Source: an uncultured Alphaproteobacteria bacterium (GTDB taxonomy: Bacteria; Pseudomonadota; Alphaproteobacteria; Rhodobacterales; Rhodobacteraceae). Taken from it: a DNA stretch of 57,557 bases. This document shows, one piece after another, positions 1-8,776 of the stretch. Under the pieces are notes generated by a model, which worked only from the letters and a program-made list of their open reading frames with translations, was not told the origin of the DNA and did no database searches. The translations under genes were made by a program, and so were the position numbers. Within the stretch, counting starts at the first letter, position 1, and every line of letters begins with the position of its first letter. The DNA lies in NCBI GenBank assembly GCA_902596985.1, contig CACJWR010000009.1, forward strand, positions 1 to 57,557. The letters are read 5' to 3'.

Positions 1-239
1 TCTTGAAAAAACTCAAAGTAGACATCCAAACCGCTATCTGGAATACCTCCAGTCGATACCAAGAGCTTCTCTACCTGCTTTTTTGTCCCACCGCCTATGA
101 ATCCTTTATACTGTTCGAGCTTTATTGGATTTCTCCCAATACTCTTCAAAAGTTCATTACCAGCATTTAGTAAGGCCGGTGCTGTATCAGCAAGAGTTCC
201 GTCCAAATCAAAGGTCACAATTTTTTCTTTTTTTGACAT
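1..239 (-). CDS. gph: Phosphoglycolate phosphatase-like HAD hydrolase (N-terminal part)
   Basis: Only the first 79 residues are present; the gene runs off the left edge of the window. The start is the ATG at 239. Residues 10-15 read FDLDGT, the HAD motif I with the nucleophile and acid/base aspartates, followed by LADTAPALL, which is typical of the phosphoglycolate phosphatase (Gph) branch. The segment KGFIGGG belongs to the cap region and matches Gph-type enzymes. Such enzymes hydrolyse 2-phosphoglycolate, a product of DNA 3'-end repair and of oxygenase reactions. It lies 15 bases downstream of folB on the same strand and is probably co-transcribed with it. The exact substrate cannot be fixed from the fragment; other HAD phosphatases share this N-terminus. 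Confidence 0.8.
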   Translation of the reverse strand, partial: MSKKEKIVTFDLDGTLADTAPALLNAGNELLKSIGRNPIKLEQYKGFIGGGTKKQVEKLLVSTGGIPDSGLDVYFEFFQ

Positions 240-254
240 TAAACCAATTTACTA

Positions 255-1202
255 TCAGCAATACTCAACAGTAACTCCTATGTTACGCATACCTTCTGTT
301 AATACATCAGCCAATTTATCTTGTCGGAACAAGTAAATCTTTTTCATTAAAAGATCCTTCGTTAAATGGCAGGCCATGCTTAAGGCAAACTCTTTATTAA
401 GAAACATATCATTTTTGGAAAACCTATGGAGATCGGATGGACACCAAATACAATTAACACCTCCTTTCAACAAAAAGGCAACCTCAGTCTTACTTCGTGC
501 TAATTTTAAATTTTTAAATTTTTTATTGAGCACATAAGCATTTTGTGCGACAGACATCGTCAGTATTTCGCTATCGGTTTCTGGACTCATTTCTGTGAAT
601 TCTTTATAGATCTCTGAAGGGCAGATAACCCAAGTCATTGTTGAAGTGGAAATAAATTCCTTTAAAAAACAAATATCTTTTTGTTGTAACATTCTATTCG
701 AAATGAATAACAGGCCAGCATTAGGAATCTTAGTCGTGATAATTAAATTATTCTTATGTAGCAAATTCAAATTTGATTTAGATGTATCTGGTTGAACCTT
801 CGTTCTACTTATCTGAACCCCAAGCCTTCCCAAACCCCTATCTAGCTTTTCGAGACGCACAGTAGCCATAACCACACTTTCTAGACATAAGCACGAAATA
901 GCTATTTTCTCTGCTAATGTTTCCAGCAGTGCAACTCTTTTCTGACCGATTTCATCCTCAATAATTTCAATTATATTGTCATATGATAATACTAGATCAA
1001 CGTTATCATGCATTGGTTGATTATCGGTATTGACTTCCAAAATGACATTGAAGGATACTCTTTGTTTAACACCATACTCTGGCCGAAAGGCGCCGATGTC
1101 TATCTCTCTAACATAGTCTCTTACTAAAATATGGTCTACATTCGCCTTTTTTTTTCCTCCTCGGTCTTGGAGGTCTTTTTTCTTAAATTCTTCACTAAAC
1201 AA
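255..1202 (-). CDS. folB: Dihydroneopterin aldolase with long C-terminal extension
   Basis: Residues about 23-132 form a FolB domain: E42 and Q46 in the PEYGVKQ segment, Y74, E94 in LLETLAE and K119 correspond to the substrate-binding and catalytic positions of dihydroneopterin aldolase, which releases 6-hydroxymethyl-dihydropterin for folate synthesis. Ordinary FolB is about 120 residues; here about 180 further residues follow that I cannot assign to any family. As I recall, Rhodobacteraceae carry similarly long FolB proteins. The start is a TTG at 1202 with AGGAT eight bases upstream; no ATG precedes the domain. folE, an earlier step of the same pathway, lies on the same strand at the head of this gene block. 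The folB call is firm; the role of the extension is unknown. Confidence 0.85.
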   Translation of the reverse strand: MFSEEFKKKDLQDRGGKKKANVDHILVRDYVREIDIGAFRPEYGVKQRVSFNVILEVNTDNQPMHDNVDLVLSYDNIIEIIEDEIGQKRVALLETLAEKIAISCLCLESVVMATVRLEKLDRGLGRLGVQISRTKVQPDTSKSNLNLLHKNNLIITTKIPNAGLLFISNRMLQQKDICFLKEFISTSTMTWVICPSEIYKEFTEMSPETDSEILTMSVAQNAYVLNKKFKNLKLARSKTEVAFLLKGGVNCIWCPSDLHRFSKNDMFLNKEFALSMACHLTKDLLMKKIYLFRQDKLADVLTEGMRNIGVTVEYC

Positions 1203-1235
1203 TGGATAATCCTAATAAGTTAAATATACATATTG

Positions 1236-1934
1236 CTAATTTTTGTAAAATATATGCCTACCTATTTTTCTAGTCTTTTTAAATTTCTTTGACCAACTGG
1301 GGCTTACTTCCGACGCATGAAAAAATGTTGCGCCGTTTGTTACATCAGAAAAAGCACCATTTAATATCATCGATGAAAGTTTGACTATCCTTCTATAGGT
1401 TTTTTTGTCATAAATCAGTTCTAGTTTGCCATCACAATTATATGAAAATTGACACGCATGTCTCTTATGTGCCCCTTCAGAAACCACCCCGCAAATAGTA
1501 CCTGGGAATTGGCTAGAGTTTTTTCGATTAATAATAACATCGGCTACCGCAATTTGCCCCTCTATCTGTTCACCTCGTGCTTCAAAATACAAAGCCTCTG
1601 ATAAGCATTTTAATTCCCTACTCATCTTCGGCATTCGCAGACTGTCAAGAGCTCCCTTAGAGAAAAATTGTTTTTCACTATTGTTCGATAAGTACACTCT
1701 ATCATATGTTATCAGACCTGACAGTCTTGTTAAATAGTTATCATCAATGCTATCCAGCCGTATCATTTCTTCTTCAATTATTGTTCCCAAATTCACGATA
1801 ATCGGCTCGATACCAAAATTACCTTCCTTTTTCACATTTGAATTTGTTTGAGAGAAAGCTAGATGACTTATTAATAGAAAATATATCAATAAAATAGGCA
1901 ACAATGTCTTTCTTTTAACAAGTGAGTGTTTCAT
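1236..1934 (-). CDS. Secreted cell wall hydrolase, SleB/CwlJ type
   Basis: A signal peptide (residues 1-29, basic start, hydrophobic core, ending near FSQ) is followed by a spacer and a C-terminal Hydrolase_2 (SleB) domain. Visible family motifs are EALYFEARGE, QFSYNCDG and ATFFHA...SPSW. The glutamate of the EARGE motif is the expected catalytic residue of these lytic transglycosylase/amidase-like peptidoglycan enzymes. In non-sporulating alphaproteobacteria such proteins are thought to act in the periplasm on septal or lateral wall. The gene starts with ATG 14 bases beyond the PPDK-like gene on the same strand, so it may share its transcript. The exact bond cleaved is not predictable here. 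Confidence 0.82.
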   Translation of the reverse strand: MKHSLVKRKTLLPILLIYFLLISHLAFSQTNSNVKKEGNFGIEPIIVNLGTIIEEEMIRLDSIDDNYLTRLSGLITYDRVYLSNNSEKQFFSKGALDSLRMPKMSRELKCLSEALYFEARGEQIEGQIAVADVIINRKNSSQFPGTICGVVSEGAHKRHACQFSYNCDGKLELIYDKKTYRRIVKLSSMILNGAFSDVTNGATFFHASEVSPSWSKKFKKTRKIGRHIFYKN

Positions 1935-1948
1935 TGTTAGGTCCTACT

Positions 1949-4498
1949 CTAATTTAAATTTCTTATTCTTGATTGAGCCGCGGCCAACCTAGCTATCGGC
2001 ACTCTGTAAGGCGAACATGATATATATTCAAAGCCAACAGAACGACAAAAACTAATGGATGTCGGATCACCACCATGCTCGCCACACAAGCCTGTTACTA
2101 TCTTTGAATTTGTATTTCTAGCTCTTTGAACTGCTATTTTAAGCAATTCGCCTACACCCTCGACATCAATAGTTTTGAAGGGATCACCATTAAAAAGTCC
2201 TTTCTCTATATACTCTTTCATAAATCTATTAGAGTCATCTCTACTTAAGCCGTAAGTCATTTGAGTTAGGTCATTTGTACCAAAACTCAAAAAATCACAG
2301 GATTGCGCAATGTCACCGGCTCTTAACGCAGCTCTGGGAGTTTCAACCATTACTCCTAGCTTATATTTAAGCTTTACAAAATTGTTCTTATTTAGTTGTG
2401 AATAAACTTCTCTAATTCTGTCTCTCACCAAATCAACTTCTTTATTAGCAGAAATTAGTGGTATCATGATTTCGGGATTTACTACTATTTTGTATTTCTC
2501 GAAAACTTCAATGGCCGCCAGAAAAATAGCTTGCACTTGCATATCATATATCTCGGGAACCATCACACCAAGCCTCACCCCTCTTGTACCCAACATTGGA
2601 TTGAACTCAGATAGATCTTTTATGCGATCAGCTAGTTGCTGTTCCGTTATCGACATAAGATTTGCCGTCCTCTGAATTTCTTGTTGTGAATTTGGAAGAA
2701 ACTCATGCAGTGGTGGATCTAAAAGCCTTATAGTAACAGGAAGGTTCGACATCTCTTTAAACAGGTCAATAAAATCTTCTTTCTGGATCGGCAGAAGCCT
2801 CTCAATTATTGATCCTCTTTCCTTGTCACTGTTAGTTAGTATCATTTGTCTAACTAGATTTATACGTTTGGAGTCAGTAAACATGTGCTCTGTTCTACAT
2901 AGGCCGATTCCATCCACTTCATAAAAAAGCGCTACTCTAGCATCTTCCACCGTATCAGCGTTTGCTCTTATTTGAATATCACAGAACTCATCAGCCCATT
3001 GCAAAAGTGTGCTAAACGTGCTTGTAGTCTCAGGTGGTCTTAGTTTTACTTTTTCAAGATATATGGCGCCTGTAGAACCATCTATTGTAATTTCATCGCC
3101 TTCGGATATTACATTACCATCTTCTAATATAAGTATTTTTTCCTGTTCTTTAAATACCACATTTCTTGTTCCTACTATACATGGTATTCCCATTCCCCTA
3201 GCTATAACGGCAGCATGGCTAGTCATCCCTCCTTTTACGGTTAATACACCTTTAGATAGAGACATGGCATTAATGTCATCAGATATAGTCTCAGTCTTAA
3301 TTAATATTGCATCGGTTTCAGTTGAGTTATATTCAATAACCTTATTAGTAGACATAGCTACTCTTCCAGAAGCTGCCCCTGGGCTCGCTGGGACTCCCAA
3401 AAGTGCGACTTTCGGTTTGATATCTTCCGATACCGATGGATGAAGAAAAATATCCAGGTATTCTGGGTTAATTAACAAGAGTCCATCTTCTTTTTCAATT
3501 ATATTTTCCTGTACTGATGAAACAACAAACTCAATAAACTTCTTGTGAGGTAATATTACCTCTTTTAGACCAATCAAAAATAATGTGTCTCCATCTAACA
3601 GAAAACTTACCTCTAAAGGTGACTTAACTTTTTTTGTCAAACTCTCAATCAAACTACGCAATGAATTAGGTTTAGGTACTTTGCTAACCTCTTCTTTACT
3701 AACTGGGTTGAAAGAAGACTTTTGATCACTTTTATCTAATCGAAAGCACTGATAGCTTGACTTTCCTGAATTATCATCGAAGTTCTTAACTTTAAAATAC
3801 TCAACTGGCTTGTCTTCAATACCAGAGTGCATTTCTTGTAGAATTATTGGTAATAACTCCTCACTCTTCCTACCACTGGCATCCCGTAGTATTTTCTGAG
3901 TAGGACTAATCCAACCTTTATAAATTGAATTGATTACTTCAATTAATTGCTCTGAAATACTTCTTGGGAAATTTGAACCTGTTTCCAATGAGATTAATTT
4001 TTTTATCCTGCTAATTCGATTGGGACTGCCTTCCTCAAAAACGGATTCTGGCCTTTTTGGGTTTTCTAATAATCGGCGAAGTTCATCACAGTTTTCAAGA
4101 TCTAAATTATATACAGTCGAAGAAAACATTCTAAGAAAGCTTAAGTAAATCTGTGATGCTTTTTTAATCCCTACCGTCTTTTTAAGGATCTTATAAAAGC
4201 GGTCGTCTAGACCAATATATAGAAATGGCTCATTTTTTATGGAAAGATCTATAACTGGACTAGGCCTGATTGCCAGTAATTTATTTTTAAAATGTGAGAG
4301 AATATCAGCCGGAACGTATTTCTTCTCAAATATTTCTTTAACCAATTCACCAGAAAGGAATACCGTATCAGGCACAGGAAACTGCCACTTTTTAGCTAAG
4401 CTAAGGTTGCACGCTTTGTACCCAAACTCATCGATTGTATTTTGCTCATCTGGAATCTCGTTAAATAAATATCTATAGCTTAAATTCGTATCGTTCAT
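1949..4498 (-). CDS. PPDK-like PEP-utilising protein with degenerate ATP-grasp half
   Basis: 849 residues, close to pyruvate phosphate dikinase (about 875). The central phospho-histidine domain is intact (VKGGMTSHAAVIARGMG, H428), as is the C-terminal PEP/pyruvate barrel (GLCRTEHMF, GTRGVRLGVMVPE, SFGTNDLTQMTYGLSRDD, CGEHGGDP, and SCSPYR with C828, the usual acid/base cysteine). The N-terminal half is different: where PPDK has SVRSGA...MPGMMDT I read LAIRPSPVIDLSIKN, the TGVAFTRNP...GEYLINAQGEDVV block is absent, and the QTRNGKRT strand is replaced by LIGLKEV. The ATP side therefore looks non-functional. The gene overlaps glyS by four bases (ATGA), so it is translationally coupled to glycyl-tRNA synthetase. 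As I recall, Rhodobacteraceae carry a PPDK-like gene in this position. I leave the symbol blank because dikinase activity is doubtful. Confidence 0.8.
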   Translation of the reverse strand: MNDTNLSYRYLFNEIPDEQNTIDEFGYKACNLSLAKKWQFPVPDTVFLSGELVKEIFEKKYVPADILSHFKNKLLAIRPSPVIDLSIKNEPFLYIGLDDRFYKILKKTVGIKKASQIYLSFLRMFSSTVYNLDLENCDELRRLLENPKRPESVFEEGSPNRISRIKKLISLETGSNFPRSISEQLIEVINSIYKGWISPTQKILRDASGRKSEELLPIILQEMHSGIEDKPVEYFKVKNFDDNSGKSSYQCFRLDKSDQKSSFNPVSKEEVSKVPKPNSLRSLIESLTKKVKSPLEVSFLLDGDTLFLIGLKEVILPHKKFIEFVVSSVQENIIEKEDGLLLINPEYLDIFLHPSVSEDIKPKVALLGVPASPGAASGRVAMSTNKVIEYNSTETDAILIKTETISDDINAMSLSKGVLTVKGGMTSHAAVIARGMGIPCIVGTRNVVFKEQEKILILEDGNVISEGDEITIDGSTGAIYLEKVKLRPPETTSTFSTLLQWADEFCDIQIRANADTVEDARVALFYEVDGIGLCRTEHMFTDSKRINLVRQMILTNSDKERGSIIERLLPIQKEDFIDLFKEMSNLPVTIRLLDPPLHEFLPNSQQEIQRTANLMSITEQQLADRIKDLSEFNPMLGTRGVRLGVMVPEIYDMQVQAIFLAAIEVFEKYKIVVNPEIMIPLISANKEVDLVRDRIREVYSQLNKNNFVKLKYKLGVMVETPRAALRAGDIAQSCDFLSFGTNDLTQMTYGLSRDDSNRFMKEYIEKGLFNGDPFKTIDVEGVGELLKIAVQRARNTNSKIVTGLCGEHGGDPTSISFCRSVGFEYISCSPYRVPIARLAAAQSRIRNLN

Positions 4499-6555
4499 TT
4501 TGATTCCAATTCCGAAAATGCTACAACTCTATCCATAGTTTCTCGGATTTTATACAATAATGAATATCGTAAAATCCGGAGCGCATTATCTTCACAATTA
4601 ATTTGCACATTATCAAGAAACTGATTGACTGAATCCACCATTGAATTTAACTCAAAAAGAGCGGTCTTAAAATCTTTGTGTTTCAAGCTGCCCTCTATTT
4701 GCTCTTTGGTTAGCATCAATTGTTTTTGTACTAATTTATCTTCTTCAGCCGCACGTTCTTCAGAAAATTCTTTCTCAAAGCCTAAGATCTCTTTATTAGA
4801 ACTTAAGAAATTAGAAACTCTCTTATAGACTGCTAAAACCCTTACCCCAGAATTGGAAGAAATAAATGCATTTATCTGAGCTATCATACCCGGCAAGATG
4901 GGCAAAAAATCTAGTTTGTAATGCTCGACCACTGCCTTCACCATATTTTTTTGATAATTTTTTTCTGTCAGGTAATATACTATTCTTTCTTTAAAAAAGC
5001 GCTGCAAAGAGGGCTTATCAAAGTTACCCTCTGTTAGATCAATCAAGTAATCTAAATCAAGTTCCAACTTGTTCTCTAGTATTATTCTTATTATCGCCAA
5101 AGCGGCTCTCCTTAAAGCAAAGGGATCTTTATTTCCAGTAGGCCTAATCCCGATCTTCCAAAGGGAAGTTAAATAGTCAATTTTATCACTAAGCGACAGC
5201 ACAATTGAAAGTGGGTGTTTTGGAACGACATCGTTGGAACCAACGGGCAAGTAATGATCTCGGATAGCGTCAGAGACCATTTTTCCAAAACCCTCAGCTT
5301 TAGCATAATGAGCTCCCATTATACCCTGCAAAGAAGGAAACTCTGATACGATGTCAGAAACAAGGTCAGCCTTAGTAAGTTTAGCGGCTTTACTTACCTC
5401 ATCCTTTTCGAGTTCAAATTGGTCGGCAAGCATTACAGAAATCTTTACTATCCTTTCTACTCTATTATACTGCGACCCTAACTTTTCGTGAAACCTAACA
5501 CTTTTTAACTTATCATTCCAAGTCATCATTCCATGATTTTTCACCAGATCTATATCATTTTGATAAAAGAAAATCGCATCTTTTAATCTTGAATTCAAAA
5601 CACGCATATTGCCAGATAGAATAGTCTTTTGTTGATCATGAGTTTCCAGATCAGTAATCACCAAAAATCCTTCAACCTGTCCGTTGGTGCTACGTCTTAG
5701 AGACAGGAACTTTTGATGCTCTCTCATAGAGGTGATAATCACTTCTTCAGGTATCGAAAGTAATTCTTTGGGTATCTTGCCTAGTAAGGGAACTGGAAAT
5801 TCTGTTAACCCGACTATTTCCTCTAAAAGTTTATCATCCTCCACTAAGTAAAATCCTTTAGCTTCAGCTAATCTCTTACCTTCTTGGACAATTACTTTTT
5901 TACGCTCCTGAGGCTGGAGAATAACCTTACCGTTTGCAATCTTTTCCCGATATTCGTTGATAGATTTAAAATCAAAAAACTCTGGATGCATCACATGATG
6001 TGCTTGCGTAACTATATCTGATTCAATATCTCTTATATGCAAGGGTACTCTTTCCCGTTTCTCATTTTCAAAAAGAACAGCAGTAATACTTCTAAGTGGT
6101 CTAACCCACTTGAGAGAATAATTATCGCCCCAGTACATAGATTTTGGCCAATTAAACTCTTGTATAATCTCAGTAAAAATCCGTGATAAAATATTTGATA
6201 GGGGCTGAGTATTTATCTTTAATGTATAAAAATAATATGATCCCTTACTTGTCCTTTTTTCTTGTAATTCACTTCTTTTTATCTTATTTTTTTTCAAAAA
6301 CCCATCGATTGCAATTGCAGTTGCTCCCAACCTAGGTCCACGTATTTCTTTGATGCTTTCCTTTACTTCAATTGATATTTTTTCGAGAATAATTCCTAGT
6401 CTCGTTGGTGTGACAAACGGGACCATTTCACCGAAAATCAAACCGTTTTCATTAACTTTTTTTAAAGTTAAGGTTTCCAGTTGACGCATAGCAGGTGCTT
6501 GCATTTTCGCAGGTATCTCTTCAGATATTAGTTCCAATATAAAATCGCTCAACAC
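4495..6555 (-). CDS. glyS: Glycine-tRNA ligase beta subunit
   Basis: 686 residues, normal length for the beta subunit of the heterotetrameric bacterial glycyl-tRNA synthetase. The N-terminus (LILELISEEIPAKMQ) and blocks such as LTEFPVPLLGKIP, MREHQKFLSLR and the HD-like core (KADLVSDIVSEFPSLQG...MGAHYA) are family hallmarks; the C-terminal region resembles an anticodon-binding fold. With GlyQ it charges tRNA-Gly in the cytoplasm. The start is a GTG at 6555 that shares a base with the TAG stop of the upstream small membrane protein (TAGTG), so the two are coupled. Downstream it overlaps the PPDK-like gene by four bases. Confidence 0.96.
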   Translation of the reverse strand: MLSDFILELISEEIPAKMQAPAMRQLETLTLKKVNENGLIFGEMVPFVTPTRLGIILEKISIEVKESIKEIRGPRLGATAIAIDGFLKKNKIKRSELQEKRTSKGSYYFYTLKINTQPLSNILSRIFTEIIQEFNWPKSMYWGDNYSLKWVRPLRSITAVLFENEKRERVPLHIRDIESDIVTQAHHVMHPEFFDFKSINEYREKIANGKVILQPQERKKVIVQEGKRLAEAKGFYLVEDDKLLEEIVGLTEFPVPLLGKIPKELLSIPEEVIITSMREHQKFLSLRRSTNGQVEGFLVITDLETHDQQKTILSGNMRVLNSRLKDAIFFYQNDIDLVKNHGMMTWNDKLKSVRFHEKLGSQYNRVERIVKISVMLADQFELEKDEVSKAAKLTKADLVSDIVSEFPSLQGIMGAHYAKAEGFGKMVSDAIRDHYLPVGSNDVVPKHPLSIVLSLSDKIDYLTSLWKIGIRPTGNKDPFALRRAALAIIRIILENKLELDLDYLIDLTEGNFDKPSLQRFFKERIVYYLTEKNYQKNMVKAVVEHYKLDFLPILPGMIAQINAFISSNSGVRVLAVYKRVSNFLSSNKEILGFEKEFSEERAAEEDKLVQKQLMLTKEQIEGSLKHKDFKTALFELNSMVDSVNQFLDNVQINCEDNALRILRYSLLYKIRETMDRVVAFSELESK

Positions 6556-6998
6556 TATTCTTTCATATACTTAGTATTTAATTGCCTCCAACGATAACCT
6601 CTTCCATCTGGATAAATAGCTATTACATTGTCAATGCCGTCAAATTCTTCTTTTTTAAATAGAAAGGCAGATGCTTTACCATCTTCTAAATCTTTTGCTA
6701 TTCTTTCAGCATTAAAACACTTGAACCAAAAAGGTGCAGTAAGGGGTGTTGGTTTCTCATATTTAGGAAGATTAATATCATCCAATATATCGACAACAAA
6801 GCATTCTCTGAGCTTTAAACCTGAACTTTCAGAGTCTATTCCTTGATAGTAGGAAATTTCATACCTCTTCTGACCTAATAAAATATTTTGCCTAATATCT
6901 ATGTGGTTATAGTAGGCATAATTTTGAAAGTAAAACAACGCCGCTGTGAAAATGAAAACACTAGATAAAAATAAAATAATGAAACGCTTTCCGTTCAT
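6555..6998 (-). CDS. Small single-pass membrane protein between glyQ and glyS
   Basis: 147 residues with one N-terminal membrane helix (about 6-24, ILFLSSVFIFTAALFYF) followed by a predicted periplasmic domain rich in charged and aromatic residues, ending GYRWRQLNTKYMKE. No catalytic motif is visible. It starts with an ATG sharing one base with the glyQ stop (TAATG) and its own stop overlaps the glyS start, so it sits inside a tightly coupled glyQ-X-glyS unit. From memory, Rhodobacteraceae carry a protein of this size and topology (DUF6446-like) in the same place; I did not confirm this. Function unknown. Its conserved position between two synthetase subunits is the most informative thing about it. 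Confidence 0.8.
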   Translation of the reverse strand: MNGKRFIILFLSSVFIFTAALFYFQNYAYYNHIDIRQNILLGQKRYEISYYQGIDSESSGLKLRECFVVDILDDINLPKYEKPTPLTAPFWFKCFNAERIAKDLEDGKASAFLFKKEEFDGIDNVIAIYPDGRGYRWRQLNTKYMKE

Positions 6999-7912
6999 TA
7001 CACTCTCGGTGAAACTTCATCTACATAGGCATCTGCACACAACTTAGCCAATGCTCTTACTCTGCCGATATATACTTGCCGTTGGGCGATAGAAATTACA
7101 CCTCTTGAGTCGAGTACATTAAATAAGTGTGAAGCTTTTATACACTGGTCGTATGCTGGTTGGACAAGAATATTTTTCTTTGAAGAAGACATTTTTTTGA
7201 GATCACCTATACCCAGTATTTCTTGACACATTTTCTCTGCATCATCAAAATGGCGAAAAATAATTTCTGTGTTTGCAACATCAAAATTCCACTCACTATA
7301 CTGCTTTTCTGCTTTGAGAAAAATGTCTGAGTATTTTAATGGTCTTCGACTATTCGGGGAATTATAGGGTAAATTCATTACAGATTCGCACTCCAAAATA
7401 AACATCGCAAGTCTTTCAAGACCATAAGTAATCTCTCCTGTAATCGGTTTGCAATCATGCCCCCCTACTTGTTGAAAGTAAGTGAATTGACTAATCTCCA
7501 TACCGTCACACCAAACCTCCCAACCTAGTCCCCATGCACCTAACGTAGGACTTTCCCAGTCATCCTCGACGAATCTGATATCGTGAACTTTGTTATCAAT
7601 ACCCAAAACCTTTAAGCTCTCCAAATACATTTCTTTGAATATGATTGGTGAAGGCTTCATAACAACTTGAAACTGATAATAGTGTTGCAATCGATTTGGA
7701 CTGTCTCCATAACGACCATCAGAGGGTCGCCGACATGGTTGTACATAAGCAGCCGACCAATGATCTGAGCCTAAGCTCCTCAGAGTTGTCGCTGGATGAA
7801 AAGTTCCTGCTCCTACTTCCAGGTCATAAGGCTGAAGTACAACGCACCCTTTATCAGACCAAAAATTCTGTAGCAATAGAATGATTTGTTGAAAACAATC
7901 TGGCTTTTGCAT
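6998..7912 (-). CDS. glyQ: Glycine-tRNA ligase alpha subunit
   Basis: 304 residues, matching the family. The near-invariant block from residue about 20 ([17 protein letters not shown], then [19 protein letters not shown]) and [16 protein letters not shown] and [12 protein letters not shown] are diagnostic of the class II catalytic alpha subunit, which activates glycine. It works with GlyS, encoded two genes downstream. The ATG at 7912 has no convincing Shine-Dalgarno sequence; a five-codon reading frame upstream ends in TAATG over this start (see findings). It is 49 bases downstream of folE on the same strand and may share its transcript. Confidence 0.97.
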   Translation of the reverse strand: MQKPDCFQQIILLLQNFWSDKGCVVLQPYDLEVGAGTFHPATTLRSLGSDHWSAAYVQPCRRPSDGRYGDSPNRLQHYYQFQVVMKPSPIIFKEMYLESLKVLGIDNKVHDIRFVEDDWESPTLGAWGLGWEVWCDGMEISQFTYFQQVGGHDCKPITGEITYGLERLAMFILECESVMNLPYNSPNSRRPLKYSDIFLKAEKQYSEWNFDVANTEIIFRHFDDAEKMCQEILGIGDLKKMSSSKKNILVQPAYDQCIKASHLFNVLDSRGVISIAQRQVYIGRVRALAKLCADAYVDEVSPRV

Positions 7913-7961
7913 TAGTGGTCTTTATTCATTTTATCTGGGCTTTTGACTTTAAAAAGATTTT

Positions 7962-8576
7962 TTAGCTGATGGATCTTATAAACTCTTTCTTCTTCTCAGA
8001 GTCATTTAGGAAAACGCCAGTGAAATGCATGGTTTTCATAATAGAACCATGTTTTTTGACACCTCTCGAAGACATACAATGATGTTCTCCTTCAATTATA
8101 ATTCCCACTCCTAAACAATCTAAGTGAGTTTGTAAACAATTACCTATCTCAGCCGTCATCTTTTCCTGTACCTGCAAACGTCTTGCAAACACTTCAACAA
8201 GTCGGGCAAGTTTTGATAGGCCAACTACCTTTTTATTTGGAATATATCCGATGTGCGCCTTTCCTACAATTGGGGCAAAGTGATGTTCGCAGAAACTGTG
8301 GAAACTGACGTCTTTTAGACTTATCAATTCTTTGTAACCCTCTACTTCTTGAAAAGTCTTGCTAAGTATTTCTGAAGGGTCCTGGTTATACCCGGAAAAC
8401 CACTCTTTATAGGCTTTTAAAAGCCTTTTTGGCGTCTCTTTTAACCCTTCTCTTTTCGGGTTCTCGCCTATCCATTTTATTATCAACTCAAGTGCTTTTT
8501 TTGCATCATCATTTGACACACCGTTACTAAACTCACTTTTCGCGGTTCCGGCAAGATTTTTTTCCACAATATTCAC
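7962..8576 (-). CDS. folE: GTP cyclohydrolase I
   Basis: 204 residues, the usual length. It catalyses the first step of folate synthesis, converting GTP to dihydroneopterin triphosphate. The zinc site is visible: C96 in FCEHHFAP and H166/C167 in GEHHCMSSRG; the QVQEKMT segment is also conserved. The start is GTG at 8576, chosen because GAGGA lies seven to eight bases upstream. It heads the minus-strand block that also contains folB, the aldolase two steps later, and it diverges from pyrC across a 200-base AT-rich gap that should hold both promoters. Confidence 0.96.
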   Translation of the reverse strand: MNIVEKNLAGTAKSEFSNGVSNDDAKKALELIIKWIGENPKREGLKETPKRLLKAYKEWFSGYNQDPSEILSKTFQEVEGYKELISLKDVSFHSFCEHHFAPIVGKAHIGYIPNKKVVGLSKLARLVEVFARRLQVQEKMTAEIGNCLQTHLDCLGVGIIIEGEHHCMSSRGVKKHGSIMKTMHFTGVFLNDSEKKKEFIRSIS

Positions 8577-8776
8577 TTAATATTCCTCGATAACTTTCAA
8601 ATTGTTACTTTAACGATCTTTATACTATTATATAAACTAGTAATTGAGATTTTGGAACAGATTTAGAAAATTTTTACAAAAGAATGAAGCAAACTCTTTC
8701 TGAGAGACTTAATAATATTAATTAACATAAACAAGATAAGTCATTACTATAAACAAAAAAAATTTAAACCTGATTA
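8577..8776. promoter_or_regulatory. Divergent intergenic region folE / pyrC
   Basis: This 200-base, very AT-rich gap is the longest non-coding stretch in the window and must carry promoters for folE (minus) and pyrC (plus). A short AT palindrome, TTAATA-A-TATTAA, lies at 8709-8721 but is low in complexity and could be chance. I see no riboswitch fold, no small open frame and no strong consensus promoter. Confidence 0.4.

Noticed and set aside
97-336. Plus-strand frame of 79 codons over gph/folB
   Set aside because: It is antisense to the gph start, whose HAD motif I is unmistakable, and its own translation shows no motif.
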